Origin: Verrucomicrobiota bacterium
GTDB lineage: Bacteria; Verrucomicrobiota; Verrucomicrobiia; Limisphaerales; UBA9464
DNA: 64,000 nucleotides
Direction of reading: 5' to 3'
Assembly: GCA_947454705.1 (NCBI GenBank)
Contig: CANGKZ010000026.1
Span: 1 to 64,000, forward strand
The position numbers and the translations under genes were made by a program. Below, one piece after another: positions 26,865 through 36,312 of this stretch (positions are counted from its first letter, which is position 1; each line of letters begins with the position of its first letter). A model generated the notes under the pieces. The model was not told the DNA's origin. It saw nothing but the letters and a program-made list of their open reading frames with translations, and searched no databases.

Positions 26865-28265
26865 TCAAGCCTCCTGGGTTCTAACCCATGCCCGGTTCAA
26901 CTTGAACAAGCCAAAGCTCAGCTTGGGGGCTTCGAACAGGGAGTCAGGATCGTTGCACAGGGCGATTCCGAGGGCCATGCCGAGGAAGATCGCGGGCCGA
27001 ACCTCGTTGTAGAAGGGAGGCGACGTCAGGAGGTTCGCGTAGAGGAAGAAGAAGGCAAGGCAGAGGCAAGGAATCAAGGACACTTGCGTTCCCATCTTTC
27101 GGAGCTGGTAGATGCGGAATCCCGGAATCCAGAGGAATACCAGGAGCCAAACCAGGATTCCGAAGATTCCCTGTCTCACCACCAACTCGAGAAGCCCGAC
27201 GTGGAGAACGATCTCGCTGCCGACGCGGTCAAACTGCGCCATGGCGCCCATTTCCTCATCGCGACCGGAAATGCCGTACGCGGTGGAAAAGCCGATGCCG
27301 GCGATGGGATTGCGCTTGATGAGGTCAAAGGTGTAGTCGAAATCGCGTTCGTATGAGGCGTTGCTGGCCGACAAATCGCCCTCGTCGTGGATGGCGAAAC
27401 TGCGAATGCGTTCCATCGCAACGTCAGGTCCGAAGGTGGCAAAAAACATTCCGACGCTGACCGCGGCAACGAGCACATTCACCGCGAGAATTGGCAGGAT
27501 CCGGCGAAGCAGGATGCGATTCACAAACGAGTGGATGAGGAACCCGAGAATCAGGGAGCCAACCGTGATCACGATGGTGGCGCGGCGAAAACTTGCGATC
27601 GGGAGGAACAGAAGGATGACCGAGGCAACCATCCAGCCAAAGGCGGCCCGTTGCTTCCCTTCGGCAAACAATCTCAGTGTCTTGTTGACCCCAACGAAGA
27701 GGTAGAAAATACCGAAAATCATGAATCCCGCATCCAAGGCCACGCTTCGAACACCGCCGGTGATTTCAACGCCATCGCCGATGATGAAGTTGTAGGTGGA
27801 AAAGATGAATCGGAAGATATAGGCCGGAAGCGCACCGAGGAGAAGCGGTCGGACGCAATTGAAGTTTCTCGCCAGGGAGGTGGCCATGGCGACCAAGGCA
27901 AAACTCGCGATGTGACGGGATCCGGTGGCCAAAAGGTACAGGCCGTTCCGCATGTCCATGGCGCTTCGAATGGCCGTGATCAGGCAGAAGAAAAACAGGA
28001 ATACGAAGATGAACCCGTGCCGGCGGAACCCGAGATTCTTTTCCTCCGACGCGCTCAAGACGACGGCGCTGAGGAGAAGCGCACCGCCGCACAATCCGTA
28101 ACGAAGCCAGGTCAGCCAGAGCTCCTGGTCGGGAAGAAAGTTGCCCGCAAAGATGTTTTCCTGGGCCGACTGCAATTGGACGTCGCAAATGCACAGCATG
28201 AACCCGAAGAAGGTAAATGCATTCCGCAGAACCGGGGTCATGCCCCTGAAAGCGCTTGGATTCAT
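26865..28265 (-). CDS. Wzy/O-antigen-ligase-like membrane polymerase
   Basis: The 466-residue integral membrane protein has about 11-12 hydrophobic helices and one large periplasmic loop (about 290-350). That loop has the features of the Wzy_C/O-antigen ligase family: NPIAGIGFSTAYG, then a late helix pair. In the Wzx/Wzy pathway it would polymerise the repeat units delivered by the flippase. No cytoplasmic domain is present. It starts at ATG 28265, 170 bases after the GT2 gene, the largest gap in the second half of the operon, and is followed by the acetyltransferase. Confidence 0.82.
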   Translation of the reverse strand: MNPSAFRGMTPVLRNAFTFFGFMLCICDVQLQSAQENIFAGNFLPDQELWLTWLRYGLCGGALLLSAVVLSASEEKNLGFRRHGFIFVFLFFFCLITAIRSAMDMRNGLYLLATGSRHIASFALVAMATSLARNFNCVRPLLLGALPAYIFRFIFSTYNFIIGDGVEITGGVRSVALDAGFMIFGIFYLFVGVNKTLRLFAEGKQRAAFGWMVASVILLFLPIASFRRATIVITVGSLILGFLIHSFVNRILLRRILPILAVNVLVAAVSVGMFFATFGPDVAMERIRSFAIHDEGDLSASNASYERDFDYTFDLIKRNPIAGIGFSTAYGISGRDEEMGAMAQFDRVGSEIVLHVGLLELVVRQGIFGILVWLLVFLWIPGFRIYQLRKMGTQVSLIPCLCLAFFFLYANLLTSPPFYNEVRPAIFLGMALGIALCNDPDSLFEAPKLSFGLFKLNRAWVRTQEA

Positions 28266-28434
28266 ACTACTTTTCCGCCCCGAAAAAACGTTACGGCCAG
28301 TCTGCCATCGCCCACAACTAGACGGTGCAAGTCTAGTGCGGACAAACGAGAGGGCTCAACCGGTTTCGAAGGGATTCGGGCCCGATAAAACGTCGGATGT
28401 CCCCGGGATCCCGACTCTTCTGCACAAAAAGCCC

Positions 28435-29208
28435 TCATCGGCGTGATCGGGAATGGAGCAGGTCCAACACCCGATGCGCCACGAATCGGCGCGCCGCACT
28501 CCAGGATCTCGCAAGCAAACCCAGCCCAAGAACATCCCGCTGAATCTCCCAAGCCTCCCGGAGGCTTTGGTAGGATTTCTGCATGGAGTTGCCGCCGACG
28601 GCAAAGTCAGCAACGGCCTGGTTCAAATAGCAGGCGGTGGCACCCTTGAGGAAGCACCGCGCCGAGATGAAATAGTCCGAACTGACGCGGTACTTGAGCT
28701 CGTAGGGAGGCACGTCGAGGGCCTCACGCCGATAGAAACTCGCCTGATGCACCGCGGGAATGCCGTGTCGGATCGCCTTGGCCAGGGGGCGGGGCGGCCG
28801 GAACCTTCGCGATCCGTCCTCAAACAGGAAATTGCAGCCGGCGTAGCACAGATCCGGACTTCCGGCGGATTCAATCGTCGCCTTCACCGCCGCGAGTGCT
28901 CCGGGATCGCAAAAGCAGTCGCCGGCATTCATGTAGATCACGTACCGGCCACCCGACATGGCCGTCCCCTTGTTCATTCCGTCGTAGATCCCCTTGTCCC
29001 GCTCGCTCACCCAGCGGGGTCGCGGCTCTTCGATTGCGCGAATGTAGTCCACGGTCTGGTCGGGCGATCCCCCATCCACAATCACCCATTCGAAATCGCG
29101 ACAGGTTTGGGCGAGGACGGATCGATGGGTGAGCTCGATTCCCCTGCGGTCCTTGAAGACGACGGTGATGACCGAGAAAAAGGGCGCTGAAGTCGTGGGG
29201 GCGGTCAT
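28435..29208 (-). CDS. Family 2 glycosyltransferase (WcaE-like)
   Basis: The 257-residue cytoplasmic GT-A enzyme opens with FFSVITVVFKDRRGIELTHRSVLAQ. It has the nucleotide-sugar region DFEWVIVDGGSPDQT, the ERDKGIYDGMNKGTAMSGGRYVIYMNAGD segment that marks the WcaE/colanic acid GT2 subgroup, and a base/acceptor region VHQASFYRREAL. It should add one sugar to the lipid-linked repeat unit; donor and linkage are unknown. The ATG at 29208, 13 bases after the GT9 gene, was preferred over a TTG at 29220 beside the stop. Confidence 0.9.
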   Translation of the reverse strand: MTAPTTSAPFFSVITVVFKDRRGIELTHRSVLAQTCRDFEWVIVDGGSPDQTVDYIRAIEEPRPRWVSERDKGIYDGMNKGTAMSGGRYVIYMNAGDCFCDPGALAAVKATIESAGSPDLCYAGCNFLFEDGSRRFRPPRPLAKAIRHGIPAVHQASFYRREALDVPPYELKYRVSSDYFISARCFLKGATACYLNQAVADFAVGGNSMQKSYQSLREAWEIQRDVLGLGLLARSWSAARRFVAHRVLDLLHSRSRR

Positions 29209-29220
29209 GGGTCGGGACAA

Positions 29221-30396
29221 TCAGGCTTGGGTTGCCAGCACTTTGTCGGCGGCCTGCAGCACTTCCACCGTGGGAATGTCGGTGATGCACAAGGCGCGGG
29301 GATGGATGCACTGCCAGTTGCAGCCGTAGCACGGAAGGCGGTGATCCAGCCAGCGTTGACGATCGGAGCGGACCCACGGGGCAAAGATTCCATGGTGGGC
29401 CCCACCGATGAACGCGATCATGGGAGCGTCGGCTGCACCACCCAGGTGCGCCGTTCCGGTATCTGTCGAAACCAAAAGCCGCGTCCGGTGCACCGCCTGA
29501 ACCAGGTCTGCCATGGTCGGCGTCAGCATCACCTCCACCTCCGGCACACCAAGGCCACGCAGGGTGGCGGCATCGGCCGTGAGACGTTCCAACTGGGACG
29601 GCGCAGAAAGCAATCGGAACGACAACTGATGTCGGGCGGCGAGGTGGCGGCCGAGTTCCGCGAGCATGGGCAGCGGCAAATCCTTCAATCCATGCGAGCC
29701 ATACGGGGCGACGCCCGCCCACGGCTCCCGGGGCAATCCCGGGTTGACCGCCAATTTCGGAACGGCGGCCTCCGGGTTCGAAACAGCATCGGGCAAAATC
29801 TCCAAGAGTGCCTGATGACACTCCAAATCCAAACACCATCCGGGCCGCGCGGAATTGGGCCAATTTCGTTGACGATCGAAGACCAGTCGGGACCGAGCCC
29901 ATTCCCGATCAAAGGCATTGGGCGGGTTTTGCAGACCAAAGGAACGGCGGCACGGGATCGACGCCAGAAGGAGATCCTGATGCAGGTACCGATGATGCCG
30001 AAGCGAGATCAAATCCTCCACCCCCTGCTGAAACAGCGGGGTTGCAGACAACTCGCGGAGGATTCCGCGGGTTTTCCACAAGCGTCCGGAGAAGGGTTTG
30101 ACGACGGCGAGCTCCACGTCGGGGAACTCGAAGCGCGCAAATTCCCGGGCGATCGGTGAGGTGATCAGGATGCAGTTTTCAGCCCCGTGGCGGCGGACAA
30201 TCTCGTGAATCGCCCCAACGGCGAGAATGAAATCGCCCAATCCATCGGCCTTGAAAATACCCACCCGACGCAGCGGGCGATCGGCATTCCGACGTTTGGG
30301 AAACTGGGCGTGGTAGAGGGGAACGTTGGCCCAGGCACCTGCGGTGCGCAAACCCCGTTGAAGCATGCCGGCCATGTCGGAGGATCTGCCGGGCAT
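29221..30396 (-). CDS. Family 9 glycosyltransferase (heptosyltransferase-like)
   Basis: The 391-residue enzyme has the two-Rossmann GT-B layout of ADP-heptose:LPS heptosyltransferases. The N-terminal half shows VGIFKADGLGDFILAVGAI. The C-terminal half has VAPYGSHGLKDLPL and the GT9 signature STDTGTAHLGGAADAPMIAFIG. The C-terminal CYGCNWQCIHPRALCI segment, with several cysteines, is usual in such proteins. It sits next to hldD, which makes the ADP-heptose donor, so heptose transfer is plausible. The ATG at 30396 overlaps the hldD stop by one base (TGATG), implying translational coupling. Confidence 0.9.
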   Translation of the reverse strand: MPGRSSDMAGMLQRGLRTAGAWANVPLYHAQFPKRRNADRPLRRVGIFKADGLGDFILAVGAIHEIVRRHGAENCILITSPIAREFARFEFPDVELAVVKPFSGRLWKTRGILRELSATPLFQQGVEDLISLRHHRYLHQDLLLASIPCRRSFGLQNPPNAFDREWARSRLVFDRQRNWPNSARPGWCLDLECHQALLEILPDAVSNPEAAVPKLAVNPGLPREPWAGVAPYGSHGLKDLPLPMLAELGRHLAARHQLSFRLLSAPSQLERLTADAATLRGLGVPEVEVMLTPTMADLVQAVHRTRLLVSTDTGTAHLGGAADAPMIAFIGGAHHGIFAPWVRSDRQRWLDHRLPCYGCNWQCIHPRALCITDIPTVEVLQAADKVLATQA

Positions 30397-31385
30397 CAAC
30401 GCCCGGCAACGGCCTCCAGGCGCGCGACGTAGTGGCGAACCGCCTCAGCCAGGGGCGTGGGCCGGTACTCAATTCCCGCCGCCGCCAATTTCCGCATGGT
30501 GGCCTGCGTGAAGTACTGGTAGCGCCCGCGAAGATCTTCAGGCATCGGAATGTATTCGATTCGCGGTTCCCTGCCGAGGGCTGCAAAGACGGCTTCGATC
30601 AACGCCTTGAAGGATTCCGCGCGACCGGTGCCGAGGTTGAACAGACCCGATACCTGGGGACGGCGTTCCAGGGCTTGGATCACGCTCACCACATCTTCGA
30701 CAGAGATGAAATCGCGCAGCTGTCCACCGTCCGAGTAACCCTCCTTGTGGGACTGGAAGAGTTTGACGAGACCGGATTGCAGCACCTGGTGATAGCCGTG
30801 GAAGACCATGGAGGCCATGCGACCCTTGTGGCCTTCTCCGAATCCAAAGACGTTGAAGAACTTCAACCCGACCGACTGGAGCGGCACCGCGGCACCGGCC
30901 CGGATCTGCGCCTCGACCCAAAGGTCAAAGTCGTGTTTGGAACGACCGTAAAGGTTCAATGGTTGAAGCCGGGCGAGGTCCCCCTCGTCATCAAATCCCG
31001 CTTCTCCATCGCCATAGGTGGCGGCGCTCGACGCGTAGATCAGCCGGCGCTGGTGCTTCGCGCACCAGATCCAGAGCCGGCGGGAATAATTGAGATTGTT
31101 CTCCTCGAGGTAGGGCCAGCTGGTCTCGGTGGTCGAGCTGCAGGCTCCCATGTGAAGGATCACCTCGGGCTGAATCTCTCCGGATTCCAACTGGTTCAAA
31201 AACGCCTCGTGATCGAGGAAGGGCGTTCCAGGAACGAGCTCCTGCGGCGCCGGTCTTCCCGGCCGGAGCGGATGATCCACGGCCAGGACGCTTCCAGGGG
31301 TGGCTCCCTTGGAAAAGGCCTCCAAGAGGCGGCCGCCGATAAAGCCGGCGGCACCGGTTACTGCTACACGGGGGTTCAAACTCAT
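30396..31385 (-). CDS. hldD: ADP-L-glycero-D-manno-heptose 6-epimerase
   Basis: This 329-residue NAD(P)-binding epimerase converts ADP-D-glycero-D-manno-heptose to the L form. It has the Rossmann motif VTGAAGFIGGRLLEAF, the family-specific HMGACSSTTETSW, the YxxxK pair in NLYGRSKHDFD, the signature FFNVFGFGEGHKGRMAS, and the C-terminal MPEDLRGRYQYFTQA typical of HldD. It lies 15 bases after the second GDP-mannose dehydratase and overlaps the GT9 gene by one base. Its place in an EPS operon, not in an LPS core locus, suggests that heptose enters this polymer. Confidence 0.93.
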   Translation of the reverse strand: MSLNPRVAVTGAAGFIGGRLLEAFSKGATPGSVLAVDHPLRPGRPAPQELVPGTPFLDHEAFLNQLESGEIQPEVILHMGACSSTTETSWPYLEENNLNYSRRLWIWCAKHQRRLIYASSAATYGDGEAGFDDEGDLARLQPLNLYGRSKHDFDLWVEAQIRAGAAVPLQSVGLKFFNVFGFGEGHKGRMASMVFHGYHQVLQSGLVKLFQSHKEGYSDGGQLRDFISVEDVVSVIQALERRPQVSGLFNLGTGRAESFKALIEAVFAALGREPRIEYIPMPEDLRGRYQYFTQATMRKLAAAGIEYRPTPLAEAVRHYVARLEAVAGR

Positions 31386-31399
31386 GCTTCTGGGACGCT

Positions 31400-32401
31400 T
31401 CAGTTGGGTTCGTCAACGCGGATACCGCGGGACAGGGCGTCGAGTTCCGATGCGACCATCCAACGAATCAACTCGGGAAATTGGGTCGAAGGCTTCCATC
31501 CGATGCTGTTCGCCTTGGCTGGATTTCCCACGAGGGTGGCGGATTCCGGGGCCCGAACGAGGCGTTCGTCCCGACGGACGTGGTTTCGCCAGTCGAGTCC
31601 AACCTCCGCAAAAGCCACTTCAAGGACATCCTGAACCGAATGCAAAACTCCCGTGGCCAGGACAAAATCCTCAGCAATCGGCTGCTGAAGAATCATCCAC
31701 ATGCCCCGGACGTAATCCCGGGCATCGCCCCAGTCGCGCTGGGCTGAGGTGTCCCCCAACTTGAGCTCGGTCGCCTTGCCGAGTTTGATGGCGGCAGCCG
31801 TCCGACAAATCTTCCGCGTGACAAAATTCTCACCGCGTCGCGGGGATTCGTGGTTGTAGAGGATCCCGTTCGCAAGATAGAGGCCGAACTTCTCGCGGTA
31901 GATCCGCACCATCTGGGTCGCAAAGGCCTTGGCCGCCCCGTACGGGTTGACCGGGTTGACCGGCGTCAACTCATCCTGCGGGCTGGCCGAGGGCCGGCCA
32001 AAAATCTCACTCGACGTGGCATGGAACATCCGGATCGGAGCCCCGTGTTCTCGAATGATCTCAAGGATCCGAAGCGTACCCATGGCCACGCTGTCGGTGG
32101 TGGTTTCCGCCATGTCGAAGCTCAGTCCGACATGGCTTTGCCCCGCAAGGTGATACAACTCATCCGGATTCACCTTCTGGAGAATTCGCCAGAAGGTGAT
32201 CGGTTGCTCGAGATCACCGTAGTGCAGGTGCAGGGTCTTCCCGTAGATCTCGGGATTGGCGTACAGATGCCGCAAACGGGAACGCTCCAGCGTGCTGGTT
32301 CGGCGAACCAAACCATGCACGGTGTAGCCGCGCTCCAGAAGGAATTCGGCCAGATACGAGCCGTCCTGACCTGTAATTCCGGTAATGAGCGCGGTCGGCA
32401 T
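31400..32401 (-). CDS. GDP-mannose 4,6-dehydratase paralogue (second copy)
   Basis: The 333-residue extended SDR protein has [29 protein letters not shown], the TSSEIFG active-site loop, the YxxxK pair in NPYGAAKAF, and [19 protein letters not shown], all as in GDP-mannose 4,6-dehydratases. It diverges clearly from the gene just upstream (32425-33456), about half of its residues differing by eye. It may use the same substrate, or may have shifted to a related GDP- or CDP-sugar. Catalytic residues are retained, so a decayed copy is unlikely. It lies 24 bases after the first copy. Confidence 0.85.
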   Translation of the reverse strand: MPTALITGITGQDGSYLAEFLLERGYTVHGLVRRTSTLERSRLRHLYANPEIYGKTLHLHYGDLEQPITFWRILQKVNPDELYHLAGQSHVGLSFDMAETTTDSVAMGTLRILEIIREHGAPIRMFHATSSEIFGRPSASPQDELTPVNPVNPYGAAKAFATQMVRIYREKFGLYLANGILYNHESPRRGENFVTRKICRTAAAIKLGKATELKLGDTSAQRDWGDARDYVRGMWMILQQPIAEDFVLATGVLHSVQDVLEVAFAEVGLDWRNHVRRDERLVRAPESATLVGNPAKANSIGWKPSTQFPELIRWMVASELDALSRGIRVDEPN

Positions 32402-32424
32402 GAGGCGCAGAAAAATCGCCGGGC

Positions 32425-33456
32425 CTAGCCCTGACGATTAATACGGCCGGCGAGCTGATCGGAGAGCAGCTTCACGTCCGAATCGACCATCAACTCGATC
32501 AGTTCCTTGAACTTGGTCTTCGGCTCCCAGCCGAGCTTCTTCTTCGCCTTGGAATAATCGCCAATGAGCAACTCGACTTCGGCGGGGCGGTAATAGCGGG
32601 GATCGATCTCGACGTACTTGTTCCAGTCCAATCCCACACGGCCGAAGGCGACTTCGAGACACTCCCGAATGGTGTGGGTCTCGTTGGTGGCCACCACGTA
32701 GTCGTCCGGCTCGGGCTGCTGGAGCATGAGCCACATGGCTTCGACGTACTCCTTCGCGTACCCCCAGTCACGGCGGGCATCGAGGTTGCCGAGGAACAGC
32801 TTGTCCTGCAGGCCCGCCTTGATGAAGGCCACGGCGCGAGTGATTTTGCGGGTGACAAAGGTCTCACCGCGGCGGGGAGACTCGTGATTGAAAAGAATGC
32901 CGTTGCTGGCGTGCATTCCATAGGATTCGCGGTAATTCACCGTGACCCAGTACGAATACACCTTGGCGCATCCGTACGGACTGCGCGGATAGAACGGCGT
33001 GGTTTCCTTCTGCGGCACTTCCTGGACCAGTCCGTACATTTCGCTGGAGGAGGCCTGGTAGAACCGGGGTTTGATGCCCACTTCGCGAATCGCCTCCAAC
33101 AGGCGAACCGTCCCAGTCGCTGTGATGTCGGTCGTGTACTCCGGGATATCAAAGCTCACGCGCACATGGCTCTGGGCGGCAAGGTTGTAAACCTCTTCGG
33201 GCTCAATCCGGCTGATCAGGCGGGCGAGATTGCTGGCGTCCGCAAGGTCACCGTAATGGAGGAAAAGCTGGTTCGCCGGATCCTTCAGGTTGCCGTTAAC
33301 CACTGGCTTGCGAACTTCGTCGATGCGGCTAGTATTGAAGGTTGAAGCGCGGCGAATAATGCCATGGACCTCGTAACCCTTCGCGAGCAGGAGTTCAGCA
33401 AGGTAGGAGCCGTCTTGACCGGTAACTCCTGTGATAAGTGCTTTTTTGCGGGTCAT
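32425..33456 (-). CDS. gmd: GDP-mannose 4,6-dehydratase
   Basis: The enzyme makes GDP-4-keto-6-deoxymannose, the precursor of GDP-fucose and related sugars. The 343-residue protein shows [33 protein letters not shown], the [14 protein letters not shown] loop with the catalytic Ser/Thr and Glu, YxxxK in [12 protein letters not shown], and [21 protein letters not shown]. These are the hallmarks of bacterial Gmd. The ATG at 33456 (MTRKK) lies 18 bases after the GDP-fucose synthase gene, which uses its product. Confidence 0.95.
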   Translation of the reverse strand: MTRKKALITGVTGQDGSYLAELLLAKGYEVHGIIRRASTFNTSRIDEVRKPVVNGNLKDPANQLFLHYGDLADASNLARLISRIEPEEVYNLAAQSHVRVSFDIPEYTTDITATGTVRLLEAIREVGIKPRFYQASSSEMYGLVQEVPQKETTPFYPRSPYGCAKVYSYWVTVNYRESYGMHASNGILFNHESPRRGETFVTRKITRAVAFIKAGLQDKLFLGNLDARRDWGYAKEYVEAMWLMLQQPEPDDYVVATNETHTIRECLEVAFGRVGLDWNKYVEIDPRYYRPAEVELLIGDYSKAKKKLGWEPKTKFKELIELMVDSDVKLLSDQLAGRINRQG

Positions 33457-33473
33457 GTTTGGTAAATGCGATC

Positions 33474-34406
33474 TCAACCTGGGTGCAGGCGCTGAAAATC
33501 GGCGTAAGCAAGCCGTAATCCGGTGGGAAGGTCAATTTCCGGCTTCCATCCCATCGACAAAAGCCGGGAGTTATCCATCAGTTTGCGCGGAGTTCCATCG
33601 GGTCGGGAAGAATCCCACACGATTTCCCCCTTAAACCCGACCGCATCCGCGACCTGACGGGCCAGGTCGCGGATGGGGATCTCGATGCTCGATCCCACGT
33701 TGATATGGGAAGCCTCGCTGTAGTGCTTCATCAGGAACACGAGCGCCCGGGCAAGATCGTCGCTGTAAAGGAACTCCCGCAACGGGCTGCCGGTGCCCCA
33801 GCAGGTCACGGTTTTGTCGCCTCGAACACGGGCAAGATGGAACCGGTGAATCATCGCCGGCAACACGTGCGAGGTCTCCAGATCGTAGTTGTCGCCCGGC
33901 CCGTACAGATTGGTGGGCATGGCGCTGATGAAGTCACACCCGTGCTGTTTCCTCAGCCCCTGACAGAGCTTGATGCCAGCGATTTTGGCGATGGCGTACG
34001 CCTCGTTGGTCGGCTCAAGCGGACCGGTCAGCAGCGCATCCTCCCGAATTGGCTGGGGAGCCATTCGGGGGTAGATGCACGAACTGCCCAGGAAGAGGAG
34101 CTTTCGGACCCCGGCCTTCCATGCGCTGTGGATCAAGTTGTTCTGAATCTGGAGATTCTCCCAGAGGAAGGTCGCAGGCTGGGAATTGTTGGCCGCGATG
34201 CCGCCGACCTTCGCCGCAGCCACGAACACATACTCGGGCTTTTCCTCGGCAAAGAGGCGTCGCACCGCCTCGGGATCGAGGAGGTCCGTCTCGGCCCGGG
34301 TGCGGGTGACGACCCGTTGGAAACCCTGGCGCCGGAGTTCGCGCGTGATGGCACTCCCGGCGAGACCACGATGGCCCGCCACGTACACGATCGATTCTGG
34401 ATTCAT
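33474..34406 (-). CDS. fcl: GDP-L-fucose synthase
   Basis: This 310-residue epimerase-reductase (WcaG/Fcl) turns GDP-4-keto-6-deoxymannose into GDP-L-fucose with NADPH. It shows the N-terminal [27 protein letters not shown], the [27 protein letters not shown] stretch (catalytic Ser and Cys), the YxxxK pair in [10 protein letters not shown], and the C-terminal [13 protein letters not shown] typical of the family. It precedes gmd by 18 bases, so the fucose pathway is complete in two adjacent genes. Confidence 0.96.
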   Translation of the reverse strand: MNPESIVYVAGHRGLAGSAITRELRRQGFQRVVTRTRAETDLLDPEAVRRLFAEEKPEYVFVAAAKVGGIAANNSQPATFLWENLQIQNNLIHSAWKAGVRKLLFLGSSCIYPRMAPQPIREDALLTGPLEPTNEAYAIAKIAGIKLCQGLRKQHGCDFISAMPTNLYGPGDNYDLETSHVLPAMIHRFHLARVRGDKTVTCWGTGSPLREFLYSDDLARALVFLMKHYSEASHINVGSSIEIPIRDLARQVADAVGFKGEIVWDSSRPDGTPRKLMDNSRLLSMGWKPEIDLPTGLRLAYADFQRLHPG

Positions 34407-34434
34407 TCGAAACGACTCAAAAGGGCATTCCGGA

Positions 34435-35226
34435 TTAGGGCGTCTTCGCGGAAGTCGCGCCCCCCGGATGGGTGACGTTGAGACTCAACCAATTTCCGGC
34501 GAACTTCTGGAGTTCTTCGAGGGATTTATGCCAATCCCCTTCCACACCGGTCGAAAACCGAACGAACTGCTTGCTGCCGTCTCCGGCGATCCGTTCACGG
34601 ACCACCCGGATGAACTGGCCACCGGAGCGCGTGCGGGAATTGGCAGCCTGGTTCAGAAGCGCGTCGTTGGCTCCGGCCCGTTCAGTGGAGGGTGCAGGGG
34701 GCTCAAAACGGTTTCCCTCATCAAACACCTGACCGCTAACCAAGGTGCACCAAACCGTCAGCTCCACCCGGGGATGATCCCCGGCGCGAAATGCCCGGAC
34801 TTCAAATGGGATTGAGACCCCGTTGACCAGGATGTTGGTGGACCGCGGCTGACCCAAACTCACTGGAACCCAGCCGGCGCCGACCCAGCAGATATCCGGA
34901 GTATGCGCCACCACACCCATCTGCTTGGAATCCGCAGCATTCCAGGTCGCGAGAAAAGCAACGAACTTGGGTTCACCCTTCGATTTGAACACTCCGTTGA
35001 AAAGATTGGTGGTTGCCAAGGTTTCCCGGGTGGTGGCGTCCACTGCGAAGGCCTCGTACTCGAGGCCCGGAACCTGGGTTCGCGGCGTGAATTCATAGGC
35101 GGTATCGAACCGCTTCGGATTCACATTGTACCAGGCCCAGGCGCTTCCGACGGCACCCAGGAACAAGCCGGCCAGAATCACCGCCCGAAGAAGCAGGCGA
35201 TTGGAGGAGGTGGTGGTGGAAGACAT
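34435..35226 (-). CDS. EpsI-like exosortase-associated protein
   Basis: The 263-residue protein has one N-terminal membrane helix (LLRAVILAGLFLGAVGSAWAWY) and a periplasmic domain with the EpsI-family features: a segment around VVAHTPDICWVGAGW, with a Cys in a DIC.. motif, followed by a beta-rich stretch with VELTVWCTLVSGQVF. EpsI proteins are encoded next to, or fused to, exosortases and are needed for EPS production in several bacteria, although their chemical role is not settled. The ATG at 35226 lies 41 bases past the exosortase stop. The C-terminal 60 residues look low in conservation. Confidence 0.8.
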   Translation of the reverse strand: MSSTTTSSNRLLLRAVILAGLFLGAVGSAWAWYNVNPKRFDTAYEFTPRTQVPGLEYEAFAVDATTRETLATTNLFNGVFKSKGEPKFVAFLATWNAADSKQMGVVAHTPDICWVGAGWVPVSLGQPRSTNILVNGVSIPFEVRAFRAGDHPRVELTVWCTLVSGQVFDEGNRFEPPAPSTERAGANDALLNQAANSRTRSGGQFIRVVRERIAGDGSKQFVRFSTGVEGDWHKSLEELQKFAGNWLSLNVTHPGGATSAKTP

Positions 35227-35266
35227 AGACGCTAGGGATGGAGACCAAACGATCCGGAGCTCACGC

Positions 35267-36172
35267 TCAGGCCTCCGCACTTTCCTCGGCCAACTCAATC
35301 GCCCGTCGCTCCAACCGGATCAGGATTTGAACCAGGACAATTACGCCAACGGCCGTGAATCCAAGCACGCTCCAACCGGCGGCGTCATGCACTGCTTGAA
35401 GGCCGGCCTCACCGCCGCGGTAGGCGGCCATCGACAGGAACAGCGACCGACAAAGATTACCCAGGATCGCCAGCAAAATCCCCCCGACCACCAGAGTCAC
35501 ACGCCATCCGTTGCGACGGAGCATCAAATCCCCGACGAACAATGCGGCCATGATGCTGGATTGAAGGCTCCGCACCCCGCTGCACGCCTCGTTCACTCCG
35601 ACCTTGGTGTTCGGAAGCTGGATGACGTGCCCCGTCTGTTCGGCCGGAATCCCAATCAAACGCAGCGTCTCCACGTTCAAAGCGGCGACAAAGGTTTGGA
35701 GCGAGAACACGATCGGATTCCAAAGAATCTTGGGAATGGGCACCGCCACGAAAAAGAAAAGCAGCGGAAAGATAAAATGCCGAAGGGTTTTGGGCCCGCG
35801 AAGCGTGAGAATCAACGCCGCCACAAAGAGGGCGGAGCCCACGCTCAACACCATGGACGACGTGGGAGTCCGCGACATGCCGATCCGGTAAAGCTCCGCC
35901 AGCAAGACCAGGGGAAACCCAAGCAGAACCAGCGCAAGCCCACGAACCAGGGAAACCGGCTGGTCCTCCTTTGGAATCGTTGGCCAGCGCTCCATGATCA
36001 GGTAGCCGGCAAGCATCAGGACGATCCAGCCGAACTGGTAGTCCACCAGCGACCTCCACATGTATGAAAGATCGAGAGTCCACCACCCGATCACGGGAAC
36101 CAACGCGGCCAGCAGCACGTAATCGCTCCGGGAAGCTCCGGGAGCAGACGCAGTTTGGGAGGTGGACGACAT
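35267..36172 (-). CDS. Exosortase (archaeosortase/exosortase family transpeptidase)
   Basis: The integral membrane cysteine transpeptidase (301 residues from ATG 36172) has about eight hydrophobic helices and all three catalytic positions: Cys197 in EACSGVRSLQS, Arg242 in GNLCRSLFLS, and His262 in VHDAAGW. Exosortases cut and attach proteins that carry a C-terminal PEP-CTERM-like sorting tail, and their genes lie in EPS loci. No protein in this window has such a tail, so substrates are elsewhere. It is followed by the EpsI-like gene and preceded by the NusG-like gene (140-base gap). Confidence 0.92.
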   Translation of the reverse strand: MSSTSQTASAPGASRSDYVLLAALVPVIGWWTLDLSYMWRSLVDYQFGWIVLMLAGYLIMERWPTIPKEDQPVSLVRGLALVLLGFPLVLLAELYRIGMSRTPTSSMVLSVGSALFVAALILTLRGPKTLRHFIFPLLFFFVAVPIPKILWNPIVFSLQTFVAALNVETLRLIGIPAEQTGHVIQLPNTKVGVNEACSGVRSLQSSIMAALFVGDLMLRRNGWRVTLVVGGILLAILGNLCRSLFLSMAAYRGGEAGLQAVHDAAGWSVLGFTAVGVIVLVQILIRLERRAIELAEESAEA

Positions 36173-36312
36173 GATGGTCTGAGTCAGAAAGCCCGTATAG
36201 AATGCAGTGCTCGTGAGATTCGGGAAACAGCCAAATTTGAGGGGCCGATCGAGAGTCCGAATAGACGGCGGCACCGGAAGGGTGTCAAGCGGCCGGCAGC
36301 CTGGCCCCCCCA

